Positions 35,297 to 44,235 of a stretch of 45,773 nucleotides of DNA are shown here, in pieces. The DNA comes from Streptomyces antioxidans (lineage in GTDB: Bacteria > Actinomycetota > Actinomycetes > Streptomycetales > Streptomycetaceae): the NCBI RefSeq assembly GCF_000968685.2, contig NZ_LAKD02000012.1, positions 1-45,773 of the forward strand. Direction: 5' to 3'. Both the position numbers and the translations under genes were made by a program. The notes beneath the pieces were generated by a model, which made no database searches, was not told where the DNA came from, and saw only the letters and a list, made by a program, of their open reading frames with translations. Positions within the stretch are counted from its first letter, which is position 1, and every line of letters starts with the position of its first letter.

Positions 35297-37588
35297 ATGC
35301 AACTCGCCGCGATCATCGTGTCGCTGGTCCTCACCGCGGTCGGCGTTGCCCTGCTCGGCCGGGCCGTCGCGCAGTTCGTGCGCTTCTTCAAGCTCGGCGC
35401 GCCGGTCCCGGCGGGGGCCAGGACCGACAATCCCTGGCAGCGCAGCGTGACCCTGGTCCGCGAGTTCCTCGCGCACACGCGCATGAACAAGTGGGGCGTC
35501 ATCGGCGTCGCCCACTGGTTCGTGGCGATCGGCTTCCTGACCCTGCCGCCGACCATCATCAACGCCTATGGCCAGCTCTTCCAGGCGGATTGGACGCTGC
35601 CGGTCCTCGGTGGCTTCCTCCCCTACGAGCTGTACATCGAGTTCATCGGCACGATGACCACCCTGGGCATCCTGACGCTGATGGCGATCCGGCTGCTGAA
35701 CCTGCCCAGCCGGGCCGGGCGCAAGTCCCGATTCGCGGGCTCCACCGCCTGGCAGGCGTACTTCGTCGAGTACGTCATCCTCATCATCGGCCTCGCGATC
35801 ATGGCGCTGCGCGGCACCGAGGGCGCACTCCACCACGTCGACGCCTACGAGCCCGCGTACTTCGCCTCGTATCCGCTGGTCCAGCTCTTCGACGGGCTCA
35901 GCGTGGACACGGTGCAGAACCTGACCTACCTCTTCGCGATGATCAAGCTCGGTACGACCATGATCTGGATGATCACGGTCAGCACCAACCTCGACATGAG
36001 CATCGCCTGGCACCGCTTCCTCGCCTTCCCCAACATCTGGTTCAAGCGCAACGCGGACGGCGAGGTGGCGCTCGGCGCGCTGCAGCCGATGGTGAGCGAG
36101 GGCGAGCCGATCGACTTCGAGGACCCGGACGAGGACGCCCAGTTCGGCGTCTCGCAGATCGAGCACTTCTCCTGGAAGGGCATCCTCGACTTCTCCACCT
36201 GCACCGAATGCGGCCGCTGCCAGTCGCAGTGCCCCGCCTGGAACACCGGCAAGCCGCTCTCGCCCAAACTGCTGATCATGGCGCTGCGCGACCACTCGCA
36301 CGCCAAGGCCCCGTATCTGCTCGCCGGTGGCGGCAAGACGGCGGAGGGCGAGGAGAAAGCGAGCGAGGAGCAGCTGGCCGGTGTGCCCGCGGCGGCGCTG
36401 GCGGAGGCCGAGCGGCCGCTGATCGGCCCGCTGGAAGCCGCGTCCGACGGCGGCTTCGCCGCGGGCGGCGTGATCGACCCGGACGTGCTGTGGTCCTGCA
36501 CCACCTGCGGTGCGTGCGTCGAGCAGTGCCCGGTGGACATCGAGCACGTCGACCACATCGTGGACATGCGCCGCTACCAGGTGATGATCGAGTCCTCGTT
36601 CCCGTCCGAGGCGGGCACGATGCTCAAGAACCTGGAGAAGAAGGGCAACCCCTGGGGGCTGGCCAAGAAGCAGCGGCTGGCGTGGACCAAGGAAGTCGAC
36701 TTCGAGGTGCCGGTCGTCGGCAAGGACATCGAGGACCTCACCGAGGTCGACTACCTGTACTGGGTCGGCTGCGCGGGCGCCCTGGAGGACCGGGCCAAGA
36801 AGACCACCAAGGCCTTCGCGGAGCTGCTGCACATCGCGGGCGTCAAGTTCGCGATCATGGGTGGCGACGAGGCGTGCACCGGTGACTCCGCCCGCCGCCT
36901 GGGCAATGAGTTCCTCTTCCAGCAACTCGGCCAGCAGAACGTCGAGATGCTGAACATGGCCTTCGGCGAGGACGGTGAGGACGAGTCGTCCAGGAAGCCG
37001 AAGTCGGCGAAGAAGATCGTCGCCACCTGCCCGCACTGCTTCAACACCATCGCCAACGAATACCCGCAGCTGGGCGGCGAGTTCGAGGTCATCCACCACA
37101 CCCAGCTGCTGCAGCACCTCATCGACGAGGGCAAGCTCACCCCGGTCACCCCGGTCGAGGGTCTGATCACCTACCACGACCCCTGCTACCTGGGCCGCCA
37201 CAACAAGGTCTACACCCCGCCGCGCGAGATCATCGCCAAGGTGCCGGGGCTGCGGAACGAGGAGATGCACCGCCACAAGGAGCGCGGCTTCTGCTGTGGC
37301 GCGGGCGGCGCCCGGATGTGGATGGAGGAGCGGATCGGCAAGCGCATCAACAACGAGCGCGTGGACGAGGCGCTGTCCCTCAACCCGGACATCGTCTCCA
37401 CCGCCTGCCCGTTCTGCCTGGTGATGCTGACCGACTCCGTCAACGGCAAGAAGAACGAGGGAAGCGCGAAGGAGGAGCTGCAGGTCGTGGATGTGTCGCA
37501 GCTGCTCCTTGACTCGGTGAAGACCCCGGCCGAGCCGGAGGGCGACGGCGAGTCGGCCGAGGCCCCGGAGCCCGCCCCGGTGAAGTGA
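35297..37588 (+). CDS. Membrane iron-sulfur oxidoreductase, EtfD-like
   Basis: A 763-residue membrane protein. Residues 1-230 hold an N-terminal anchor and several helices resembling a nitrate reductase gamma-like cytochrome subunit. Two 4Fe-4S motifs follow, CTECGRCQSQCP near 301 and CTTCGACVEQCP near 401. Then come two CCG domains typical of heterodisulfide reductase subunit B or glycolate oxidase GlpC, with YWVGCAGALEDR (489), CPHC (578), DPCYLGRHN (628), CCGAGGARMW (666) and CPFCL (704). This layout matches mycobacterial Rv0338c/EtfD, which passes electrons from the flavoprotein EtfAB of fatty acid oxidation to the membrane quinone pool; that role here is inference. GAGGAG lies 7 nt before ATG. 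An acidic tail ends the protein. Confidence 0.87.
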   Translation: MQLAAIIVSLVLTAVGVALLGRAVAQFVRFFKLGAPVPAGARTDNPWQRSVTLVREFLAHTRMNKWGVIGVAHWFVAIGFLTLPPTIINAYGQLFQADWTLPVLGGFLPYELYIEFIGTMTTLGILTLMAIRLLNLPSRAGRKSRFAGSTAWQAYFVEYVILIIGLAIMALRGTEGALHHVDAYEPAYFASYPLVQLFDGLSVDTVQNLTYLFAMIKLGTTMIWMITVSTNLDMSIAWHRFLAFPNIWFKRNADGEVALGALQPMVSEGEPIDFEDPDEDAQFGVSQIEHFSWKGILDFSTCTECGRCQSQCPAWNTGKPLSPKLLIMALRDHSHAKAPYLLAGGGKTAEGEEKASEEQLAGVPAAALAEAERPLIGPLEAASDGGFAAGGVIDPDVLWSCTTCGACVEQCPVDIEHVDHIVDMRRYQVMIESSFPSEAGTMLKNLEKKGNPWGLAKKQRLAWTKEVDFEVPVVGKDIEDLTEVDYLYWVGCAGALEDRAKKTTKAFAELLHIAGVKFAIMGGDEACTGDSARRLGNEFLFQQLGQQNVEMLNMAFGEDGEDESSRKPKSAKKIVATCPHCFNTIANEYPQLGGEFEVIHHTQLLQHLIDEGKLTPVTPVEGLITYHDPCYLGRHNKVYTPPREIIAKVPGLRNEEMHRHKERGFCCGAGGARMWMEERIGKRINNERVDEALSLNPDIVSTACPFCLVMLTDSVNGKKNEGSAKEELQVVDVSQLLLDSVKTPAEPEGDGESAEAPEPAPVK

Positions 37589-37601
37589 CGCCCCCGCGCC
37601 G

Positions 37602-37650
37602 ACCGTGACGAGGCCCGCCCGCGCAGTGCGCGGGCGGGCCTCGTCACGGT
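37602..37650. terminator. Bidirectional terminator with 23-bp perfect stem
   Basis: Arms 37602-37624 and 37628-37650 are perfectly complementary over 23 bp, with a 3-nt loop (agt). The hairpin lies 13 nt past the stop of the rightward oxidoreductase and 4 nt before the stop of the convergent regulator, so it can terminate both. Confidence 0.88.
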
Positions 37651-37654
37651 ACGT

Positions 37655-40600
37655 CTACGGCCTCGGCTTGCCGTTGTTCTTCGACGGCGGCAGCGCCTGC
37701 TCGGTCCAGATGACCTTGCCGTCCGCCGTGTAGCGGGTGCCCCAGCGGTCGGCGAACTGCGAGACCAGGAACAGCCCCCGGCCGCCCTCGTCCGTCGTCC
37801 CCGCGTACCGCAGATGCGGGGAGGTGCTGCTGGTGTCGAAGACCTCGCAGATCAGGCTGCGGTCGCAGAGCAGCCGTACCCGGATCGGGCCGGTCGCGTA
37901 GCGGATCGCGTTGGTGATCAGCTCGCTGAGGATGAGCTCGGTCGTGAACGCGACATCGCCCAGGTCCCACTCCGCCAGCTTCCGGGCCACCGCGGCGCGC
38001 ACCCCGGCCACCCGCGCCGGATCGGACGCCACCTCCCAGTCGGCGGTCAGACCGGGCTCCAGCACCCTCGTACGGGCCACGATGAGCGCGATGTCATCGC
38101 TCGGCCGATCGGGCAGCAGCGCGTCAAGCACCGCCGTACAGGCGTCCTCAGGCGTCCGGCCGGGGTGGGACAGGGCGCCGCGCAGCATCTCCAGACCGGT
38201 GTCGATGTCGCGGTCGCGCTTTTCGATCAGCCCGTCCGTGTAGAGCACCAGATGGCTGCCCTCGGGCAGCTCGAGCTCCGACGTCTCGAACGGCAGCCCG
38301 CCCAGGCCGAGCGGCGGCCCCGCGGGCAGGTCAAGGAACTCCACCGAACCGTCCGGACGCACCAGCGCGGGCGGCGGATGACCGGCCCGCGCCATCGTGC
38401 AACGCCGCGTCACCGGATCGTAGATCGCGTACAGACACGTCGCCCCGGTGATGCCCTCACTGCCACCGCCGCCACCGCTGCCGTCGCCGTCCGGCCCGCC
38501 CGGACCCTCGTCCTGGTCGATCCGCGCGATGAGATCGTCAAGGTGGGAAAGGATCTCATCCGGCGGGAGATCGAGCGTGGAGAAATTGTGCACCGCCGTC
38601 CGCAACCGCCCCATCGTGGCCGCCGCATGCAGACCATGCCCCACCACATCCCCCACCACCAACGCCACCCGCGCCCCCGGCAACGGAATGACATCGAACC
38701 AGTCACCCCCCACCCCCGACTCCGCAGGGAGATAGCGGTACGCCACGTCCAGCGCGTTCTGCTCCGGCAGCATCCGGGGCAGCAGGCTGCGCTGGAGGGT
38801 CACCGCCATGGTGTGCTCACGGGTGTAGCGGCGGGCGTTGTCGATGCTCACGGCGGCCCGGGTGACCAGCTCCTCCGCGAGGGAGACGTCGTCCTCCTCG
38901 AAGGGCTCCGGCTTCTCCGCGCGCATGAAGCTGGCCACGCCCAGGACGACGCCCCGGGCCCGCAGCGGGATCGTGATCATCGAGTGGATGCCGTAGTCCA
39001 CGATCCGGCGGGCGAGGTCGGGGTCCTGCTCCTGCCAGCCGCTGAAGTCGCCCAGCACCGGCTCGACCGTGACCGCTCCACTGCGGAAGCCGCGGGCCTG
39101 GGGCGCTCTCGGGCCGAACTCGATCAGCATGCCGAGGGGGTAGAGCGGGCCGTCGTCGCGGATGCCGCTGAGGGCCGTACGGCGCAGCACCGTACGGTCG
39201 CCGTCCGCGGCCGCCACGGCGTCACCCGAGCCCGCTTCCTGGGCGCTGGTGCCCGAGACCCCGTCCGGGGGCTCCTCACCGCGCAGCACCGAGTCCGCGA
39301 GGTCCACCGAGACGTAGTCGGCAAACCGGGCCACCGCGTACTGCGCCAGCTCCTGGGCGGTGCGCACCACGTCCAGCGTGGTGCCGATGGAGACGCCCGC
39401 GTCGTACAGCAGCTTGAGGCGGTTGCGAGCGAGGTCGACCTTTCCGGACAGCGCCCGCAGCTCCGTGGTGTCGCGCAGGGTGGCGACGCTGCCCGGCGGG
39501 CCGCCGTCGCGGTCGGTGGGGCGGTGGCTGACGGACAGCAGCCGCTCACCCGCCGTATGGACCTCGTCGGTGGCGGGGCGCCCGGACACCAGCAGCGCGG
39601 CGGTGTGCGGATCGAAACCGAGCTCGGACACCAGGCGGCCCTCGGCGTCCGGCGGGAGGTCGAAGAGCCTGCGCGCCTCGTCGTTGGCCAGCACCAGCCG
39701 TCGGTCGCCGCCGACGATCAGCACGCCCTCGCGCACCGAGTGCAGCACCGCGTCATGGTGCTCGTACATCCGCGTCATCTCGGACGGGTCCAGCCCGTGG
39801 GTCTGGCGCCGCAGCCGCCTGCTGACCAGGGCCGTGCCCGCCGTGGCGAGCGCCATGGCGGCGGCGGCCGCGCCGAAGAGCAGCGGCAGCTGGTGGTCGG
39901 CGGCGCCGCTCACCTTCTTGATCGTGATACCGGCCGAGACCAGGCCGACGACCTTCCCCTGGCCGTCCTTGACGGGCACCACGGACCGTACGGACAGGCC
40001 GAGCGTGCCGGTGAAGGTCTCCTGGACCGTCCGGCCCTCGGCCGCCGGGCGGATGCTGCCCATGAAGTGCTTGCCGATGCGGTTCGGGTTGGGGTGGGTG
40101 TAGCGGATCCCCTGCGGGGTCATGGCCACGACGAAGTCGACCCCGGAGCCCTTACGGGCCCGCTCGGCGAGCGGCTGCAGCACGGCGCTGGGATCCCGGC
40201 CGCGCAGCGCGCTCACCATGCCCGGCGCGTTCGCGAAGCTCTCGGCGACCGCCATGGAGCGGTTACTGGCCTCCCGCTCGCTGTCGTAGCGGGACTGCAG
40301 GACGAGCGCCACGACGGCGGCCACGACCAGCAGCAGCACGACGCCGACCTGCAGGACGAAGACCTGCCCGGCCACGGTGCGCACGCCGCGCACCGGGCTC
40401 CAGCGGGGGCGCCGCCGATAGCCGCGGCCGTGGGGATCACCGGGACCGCCGCCGGAGCCGGAGCCGGAACCGCGGCCAGGGCCGGGGCCGGAGCCGCGGT
40501 CAGGGCTGGATCCGCGGCCCCTCCAGCCGGTGCGCACCGGTGGCCGCCCGGGCGGGCTCAGCTGGGCGTATGTGCTCTGCCGACCCTGCGGGGCCCAGTG

Positions 40601-40762
40601 GTCATCGGGGCCCGGCGAGCCCTGCACATCGGCTTGATCGCGCTGACCGCGCTGATCGCGCCGCTCCCATGCCGAACGGGGCCCCTCACGCCGACCGCGC
40701 GGGCGCCAGTCGGTCATCGTGCGGGCCAGCGGAGCCCGTGGTCGACCGAAGAGTCCGGCCAT
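37655..40762 (-). CDS. SpoIIE-family phosphatase with sensor, PAS, GAF and anti-sigma kinase domains
   Basis: About 1035 residues from ATG 40762. Order: Arg/Gly-rich cytoplasmic N-terminus (1-125), membrane helix (about 130-155), extracellular CitA/DcuS-like sensor (TPQGIRYTHPNPNRIGKHF), second helix (287-310), PAS (325-430), GAF (about 440-640), PP2C/SpoIIE phosphatase (655-890, QRSLLPRMLP, GGDWFDVIPLPG, VVGDVVGHG, DDIALIVARTR) and a C-terminal RsbW-type ATPase (940-1010, ELILSELITNAIRYATG, GGRGLFLVSQFADRWG). Such proteins set sigma-factor activity by dephosphorylating anti-anti-sigma factors and phosphorylating them. Upstream in-frame ATGs at 40840 and 40942 are disfavoured because third-position GC falls and codons such as AGA and AAT appear. 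Confidence 0.88.
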   Translation of the reverse strand: MAGLFGRPRAPLARTMTDWRPRGRREGPRSAWERRDQRGQRDQADVQGSPGPDDHWAPQGRQSTYAQLSPPGRPPVRTGWRGRGSSPDRGSGPGPGRGSGSGSGGGPGDPHGRGYRRRPRWSPVRGVRTVAGQVFVLQVGVVLLLVVAAVVALVLQSRYDSEREASNRSMAVAESFANAPGMVSALRGRDPSAVLQPLAERARKGSGVDFVVAMTPQGIRYTHPNPNRIGKHFMGSIRPAAEGRTVQETFTGTLGLSVRSVVPVKDGQGKVVGLVSAGITIKKVSGAADHQLPLLFGAAAAAMALATAGTALVSRRLRRQTHGLDPSEMTRMYEHHDAVLHSVREGVLIVGGDRRLVLANDEARRLFDLPPDAEGRLVSELGFDPHTAALLVSGRPATDEVHTAGERLLSVSHRPTDRDGGPPGSVATLRDTTELRALSGKVDLARNRLKLLYDAGVSIGTTLDVVRTAQELAQYAVARFADYVSVDLADSVLRGEEPPDGVSGTSAQEAGSGDAVAAADGDRTVLRRTALSGIRDDGPLYPLGMLIEFGPRAPQARGFRSGAVTVEPVLGDFSGWQEQDPDLARRIVDYGIHSMITIPLRARGVVLGVASFMRAEKPEPFEEDDVSLAEELVTRAAVSIDNARRYTREHTMAVTLQRSLLPRMLPEQNALDVAYRYLPAESGVGGDWFDVIPLPGARVALVVGDVVGHGLHAAATMGRLRTAVHNFSTLDLPPDEILSHLDDLIARIDQDEGPGGPDGDGSGGGGGSEGITGATCLYAIYDPVTRRCTMARAGHPPPALVRPDGSVEFLDLPAGPPLGLGGLPFETSELELPEGSHLVLYTDGLIEKRDRDIDTGLEMLRGALSHPGRTPEDACTAVLDALLPDRPSDDIALIVARTRVLEPGLTADWEVASDPARVAGVRAAVARKLAEWDLGDVAFTTELILSELITNAIRYATGPIRVRLLCDRSLICEVFDTSSTSPHLRYAGTTDEGGRGLFLVSQFADRWGTRYTADGKVIWTEQALPPSKNNGKPRP

Positions 40763-41220
40763 GTCGTTATTTCTAGCACCCTCGCTCAGCGGCGGGCGAG
40801 CGGCGTCATCCGCCGCCGACCGAGCACTCCCGTCCGACATCGCGGCTACACCCCGCCCGTGCCCTCTTTCACCGGTCTCGTCGCTCCACCCATCATCCGC
40901 ACACCGTGCGTCAAGCACATGGTTGCCCCCGCTTTTCCGCATCGAAGTTCCGCGCCGGACGTACCGATACTGGCCGTGAAGTACCCCTTCTCACAACGAC
41001 GTTGCGAATTCACTACAGGATCATGCCCAACACCGCATCCGTAAATGTCCTGGACGGCCCTTGTGCACTAAAGGTCATCTTTACAGCCAAGCGGAACGAT
41101 TGATCCCGCCCCATCCGGAAAGATCAGCGAGCGCGATCCGGCCCGGACAGCAGGCATCACCCTCGTAACGAAGTGCCGCGCCCCTTGGCGTCAGCGGCCC
41201 TGATGGGTTGAGGTGGCCCG
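40763..41220. other. Intergenic region, divergent promoters, no gene seen
   Basis: A 458-bp gap between the SpoIIE-type regulator (leftward) and the FG-GAP lipoprotein (rightward). It is AT-richer around 40970-41110 and contains the palindrome CAACGACGTTG at 40994-41004. GCTAGAAAT just before 40762 may be a -10 for the regulator. A 26-codon frame at 41024-41103 has unremarkable composition and I do not call it a gene. Confidence 0.55.
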
Positions 41221-42894
41221 ATGACGCCAGCACATCCCCCCACAGCACCACCCGGCCGCGTCCCGGGCCCCCGGCGCCGCTCCTTCCCCTGCGGCCTCCG
41301 TATCCCCCGCGCCCGTATCCCCGGCGTCTCCCGCGTCCCCGGCGCCCCCACAGCCCCTGCCGCCGCCTCCGCCGCCGCTTCGGTCACCACGTCCGTCACC
41401 ACCTCCACCACCTCCGTCGCCACGTCCGTCGCCACGTCCGTCGCCGCCGGTACGGCCTGTCTGGCGCTGCTGCTCACCGCCTGCGGCCCCGACGACGGCG
41501 CCAAGGGCCAGGGCGACGGCTCCGCCGGGCCCGTCATCACCCCCACCGCGACCGCGCCCGTCCCCCACGGCAAGGGCAGTCGGCTGCCGGATGACGTCAA
41601 CGGTGACGGCTACCCCGATCTGCGCGTCCCCGTCCCGTCCGGCAAAGGGGGCCTGCCCAGCTGGATCGCCTTCGTCCACGGCTCCTCCCACGGGCTGAAT
41701 CCCGCCACCCGGACCGTGCTCCGCCACCGCGACCTCGGGCTGCCGTCCCAGGACGTCACCGTCGCGGGCGCGACCGAGGTGGCCACGGCCGACCTCGACG
41801 GCGACGGCTACGCCGACGTCACCACCACGGCGGGCGAGCCGCTCGGCAAGCAGGAGACCGAACGCACCCAGGCCACCGTCCGGACCGTCCCCTACGTCTC
41901 CTGGGGCGGCCCCGGCGGCCCCCACCGCGCCCGCTCCGCCGCCCGCGTCCAGCTGACCGGCCCGAACGACGGCGTGGACGCCCAGAGCCCGACCGTCGGC
42001 GACTTCAACGGCGACGGCCACCACGACCTGGCCCTGGTCCGCGCGGACCGGCACTCGCTGCTGGTGCTGTACGGGCCGTTCAACCGGGCGGGCGAGGCCA
42101 CCCGGACCGTGCCGTACGCGAGCCCGCTGGAGGGCCACGGCGAGATCGGCGATCTCATCGCCGACACCATCGCCGACACCGCGGACGGCCCCCGCGCCAC
42201 CGATCTGGTGGTGCACGCGGTCAACGACAACGACCAGTCCGGCTCCGCCCTCCTCACCGCCGGGTCCCACGGCCTCAGCCATACGAGCCGCAGGCTGCGC
42301 GAGGGCAACTCGATCACCTTCGGCGACTTCGACGGCGACGGCCGCCGCGATGTCGCGGTCGGCGACAGCGGCACGCGCGACGACGAGCCGGGCGTGGAGA
42401 CGGAGCGGCCGGACATCGGCAAGACGGTGAGCGTCTACCACAAGGGGGCGGCGCAGGCGGCCGGTTCGGTTCCGCACCCCCTTAAGGTGCCCGGGATGTC
42501 GGGCACCCTGGCCGCCGCCGACACCAATGGAGACGGCACCGATGAACTGGCCGTCTCCCTCGGGCGGGGCGGCGTCGAACTGCTCACCCTGCGGGGCTCC
42601 CACCCCGCCACGACCCGCATCGCCGGACGTCATCTGCTGACCCGCGCGGCACCCGCCGTCGTGGACGGCAAGACCATCCGTAAGGGCGAACGCGCGGCCC
42701 GGCTCTACGGCGTCGCGGACTTCGATCGCGACGGTAAGGACGAGGTCGTCCTGGCGTGGGGCCCCGGTCTGGCCTTCTCGCGGTACGGCGAACGTCCCGA
42801 GTGGTGGTGGATCACGGACGGCACGACGGACAAGACGGCCTTCAGCAGCAAGCCGTTCGCGGCGAAGGCGAAGGCGAAGGCGGACGCGGACTAG
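41221..42894 (+). CDS. FG-GAP/VCBS repeat lipoprotein
   Basis: A 557-residue predicted exported lipoprotein. The N-terminus is unusually long and basic, then Ala/Thr/Ser-rich with SVTT/SVAT repeats, ending in lipobox LLTAC (Cys88). The mature part is a beta-propeller of FG-GAP type with calcium-binding DxDxDG motifs: DVNGDGYPD, DLDGDGYAD, DFNGDGHHD, DFDGDGRRD, DTNGDGTDE and DFDRDGKDE. Such integrin-like propellers mediate adhesion or carbohydrate binding. The C-terminus is KAKAKADAD from short DNA repeats. GAGG lies 7 nt upstream of the ATG. It is a stand-alone gene; the ligand is unknown. A start further in is possible given the long signal region. Confidence 0.85.
   Translation: MTPAHPPTAPPGRVPGPRRRSFPCGLRIPRARIPGVSRVPGAPTAPAAASAAASVTTSVTTSTTSVATSVATSVAAGTACLALLLTACGPDDGAKGQGDGSAGPVITPTATAPVPHGKGSRLPDDVNGDGYPDLRVPVPSGKGGLPSWIAFVHGSSHGLNPATRTVLRHRDLGLPSQDVTVAGATEVATADLDGDGYADVTTTAGEPLGKQETERTQATVRTVPYVSWGGPGGPHRARSAARVQLTGPNDGVDAQSPTVGDFNGDGHHDLALVRADRHSLLVLYGPFNRAGEATRTVPYASPLEGHGEIGDLIADTIADTADGPRATDLVVHAVNDNDQSGSALLTAGSHGLSHTSRRLREGNSITFGDFDGDGRRDVAVGDSGTRDDEPGVETERPDIGKTVSVYHKGAAQAAGSVPHPLKVPGMSGTLAAADTNGDGTDELAVSLGRGGVELLTLRGSHPATTRIAGRHLLTRAAPAVVDGKTIRKGERAARLYGVADFDRDGKDEVVLAWGPGLAFSRYGERPEWWWITDGTTDKTAFSSKPFAAKAKAKADAD
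41380..41450 (+). repeat. 12-bp coding repeat in the signal region
   Basis: Codons for SVTT, SVTT, STT, SVAT, SVAT, SVAA follow one another. The core unit tccgtcgccacg is repeated exactly. The repeat lengthens the segment before the lipobox of the FG-GAP protein. Confidence 0.75.
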
Positions 42895-43102
42895 GAGCGC
42901 GGGCGCGGGCTCGGAACGGCGAACGCGGACGCGGACGCGGACCAGGGGAGGCGCGCCGCGCATGCCCACCGGCCGCCCTCGGCACCCCCCCAGCCACCCC
43001 CACCCCCCACCGGCGGAAAACCCATAAGGGACCCCCTAGGGGATGTCACAGCTCGGCCGCAATGCCCGGGTCGCCCATACAGCTCCCCCACCGGCCCCCC
43101 GA

Positions 43103-43118
43103 CGAACGGGTACGTTCG
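43103..43118. promoter_or_regulatory. CGAACG-GGTA-CGTTCG inverted repeat at the Yip1 gene start
   Basis: A 6+4+6 perfect inverted repeat ends one base before the ATG at 43120. It leaves no room for a normal ribosome site, so it may be an operator on a leaderless or short-leader message. Confidence 0.45.
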
Positions 43119-43119
43119 A

Positions 43120-44076
43120 ATGGTGGCTGGATTCAGGATCGGACGCGGACGGGACTCCCACTCCGCGCAACAAGGGCAGCAGCAGCGGCCGCAGCAGCCG
43201 CCATACGGGCAGAACGCCCCGTACGGCGGTCAGCAGCAGCCGCAGTGGCAGCAGCCCTCCTCACAGGGAGAGCCGGAGTATTTCGGCGGCCAGGACCCCC
43301 ACTACGGCCCCGGGCCCGGGCAGGGCCCCGGCCCCGGAGGCTACGGCCAGGGGCAGAGACCGTACGGACAGGGCGGCGGCACGTACGCCGACAACAACTC
43401 GGGCCATACGCAGCAGTTCAGCGTCGGCGAGGCGCCCGACGCGTACGACCCGTACGGCCAGGGCCCCGGTTCGTACGACGACGGCTACGGCGGGCAGACG
43501 TACCGCGCGGGCTCCTCCACGGCCCCGCCCGTCGGCCCCCGGCTGCACTGGCAGCAGTTGCTGAGCGGCATCGTGCTGCGCCCGTCGGCCACCTTCTGGC
43601 AGATGCGGGACTACGCGGTGTGGGGCCCGGCGCTGATCGTGACCTTCGTCTACGGTCTGCTGGCGGTCTTCAGCTTCGATGACGCCCGTAAGGACGTCCT
43701 CAACGCCCCCATGTCCAACAGCATCCCGTGGGTGCTCACCGCGGGCGTCGCCATGGTGATCAGTGGGCTGATCCTGGGCGCCGTCACCCACACCCTCGCC
43801 CGCCAGCTGGGCGGCGACGGCACCTGGGCGCCCACCATCGGCCTGTCGATGCTGATCATGTCGATCACGGACGCGCCGCGGCTGGTGTTCGCGCTCTTCC
43901 TGGGCGGGGACAGCTCGCTGGTGAAGGTGCTGGGCTGGGTGACCTGGCTGGCGGCGGGCGCGCTCTTCACCTCGATGGTGAGCAAGTCGCACGACCTGCC
44001 GTGGCAGAAGGCGCTGGGCGCGTCGGCGCTCCAGCTGATCGCGCTGCTGAGCCTGCTGAAGCTGGGAACGCTGTAA
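43120..44076 (+). CDS. Yip1-family membrane protein with Gln/Gly/Tyr-rich N-terminus
   Basis: A 318-residue protein. Residues 1-135 are low-complexity Gln, Gly, Pro and Tyr with repeated PYGQ/GYGQG motifs, probably disordered and cytoplasmic. Residues about 145-318 form a Yip1 domain with five helices: LLSGIVLRPSATFWQMRDYAVWGPALIVTFVYGLLAVFSF, then IPWVLTAGVAMVISGLILGAVTHTLARQLGG and later segments. The bacterial function of this fold is unknown. ATG 43120, or GTG 43123, is the start, with no ribosome site but an inverted repeat directly upstream. The end of the gene is the first unit of a 16-bp tandem repeat. Confidence 0.85.
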   Translation: MVAGFRIGRGRDSHSAQQGQQQRPQQPPYGQNAPYGGQQQPQWQQPSSQGEPEYFGGQDPHYGPGPGQGPGPGGYGQGQRPYGQGGGTYADNNSGHTQQFSVGEAPDAYDPYGQGPGSYDDGYGGQTYRAGSSTAPPVGPRLHWQQLLSGIVLRPSATFWQMRDYAVWGPALIVTFVYGLLAVFSFDDARKDVLNAPMSNSIPWVLTAGVAMVISGLILGAVTHTLARQLGGDGTWAPTIGLSMLIMSITDAPRLVFALFLGGDSSLVKVLGWVTWLAAGALFTSMVSKSHDLPWQKALGASALQLIALLSLLKLGTL

Positions 44077-44127
44077 GGCGGGAACGCAGTATGGCGGGAG
44101 CGCTGTAAGGCGGGGACGCTGTAAGGC
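44064..44127. repeat. Four tandem 16-bp repeats overlapping the Yip1 stop codon
   Basis: Units GGGAACGCTGTAAGGC (44064-44079), GGGAACGCAGTATGGC (44080-44095), GGGAGCGCTGTAAGGC (44096-44111) and GGGGACGCTGTAAGGC (44112-44127). The TAA in unit 1 is the gene's stop codon. Confidence 0.92.
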
Positions 44128-44170
44128 CCGCACCACCGGCACCACAGGCCGTAAGACAGGCACCACGACA

Positions 44171-44194
44171 AGGGGCCCGCACCGGCGGGCCCCT
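44171..44194. terminator. Bidirectional hairpin terminator
   Basis: Perfect 10-bp arms aggggcccgc (44171-44180) and gcgggcccct (44185-44194) with loop accg, between the convergent Yip1-family and phosphoribosyltransferase genes. Confidence 0.75.
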
Positions 44195-44235
44195 CAGCTC
44201 ATGCATCCCATGCGTCTCGTGCGCAGTGGCCGATG

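Noticed and set aside
37814..41044. 1076-codon plus-strand frame opposite the SpoIIE-type gene
   Set aside because: Pure shadow frame; the minus strand shows complete PAS, GAF, PP2C and ATPase motifs.
41024..41103. 26-codon frame between the SpoIIE-type and FG-GAP genes
   Set aside because: Has an AGGA element but poor spacing, low third-position GC and no recognisable peptide feature.
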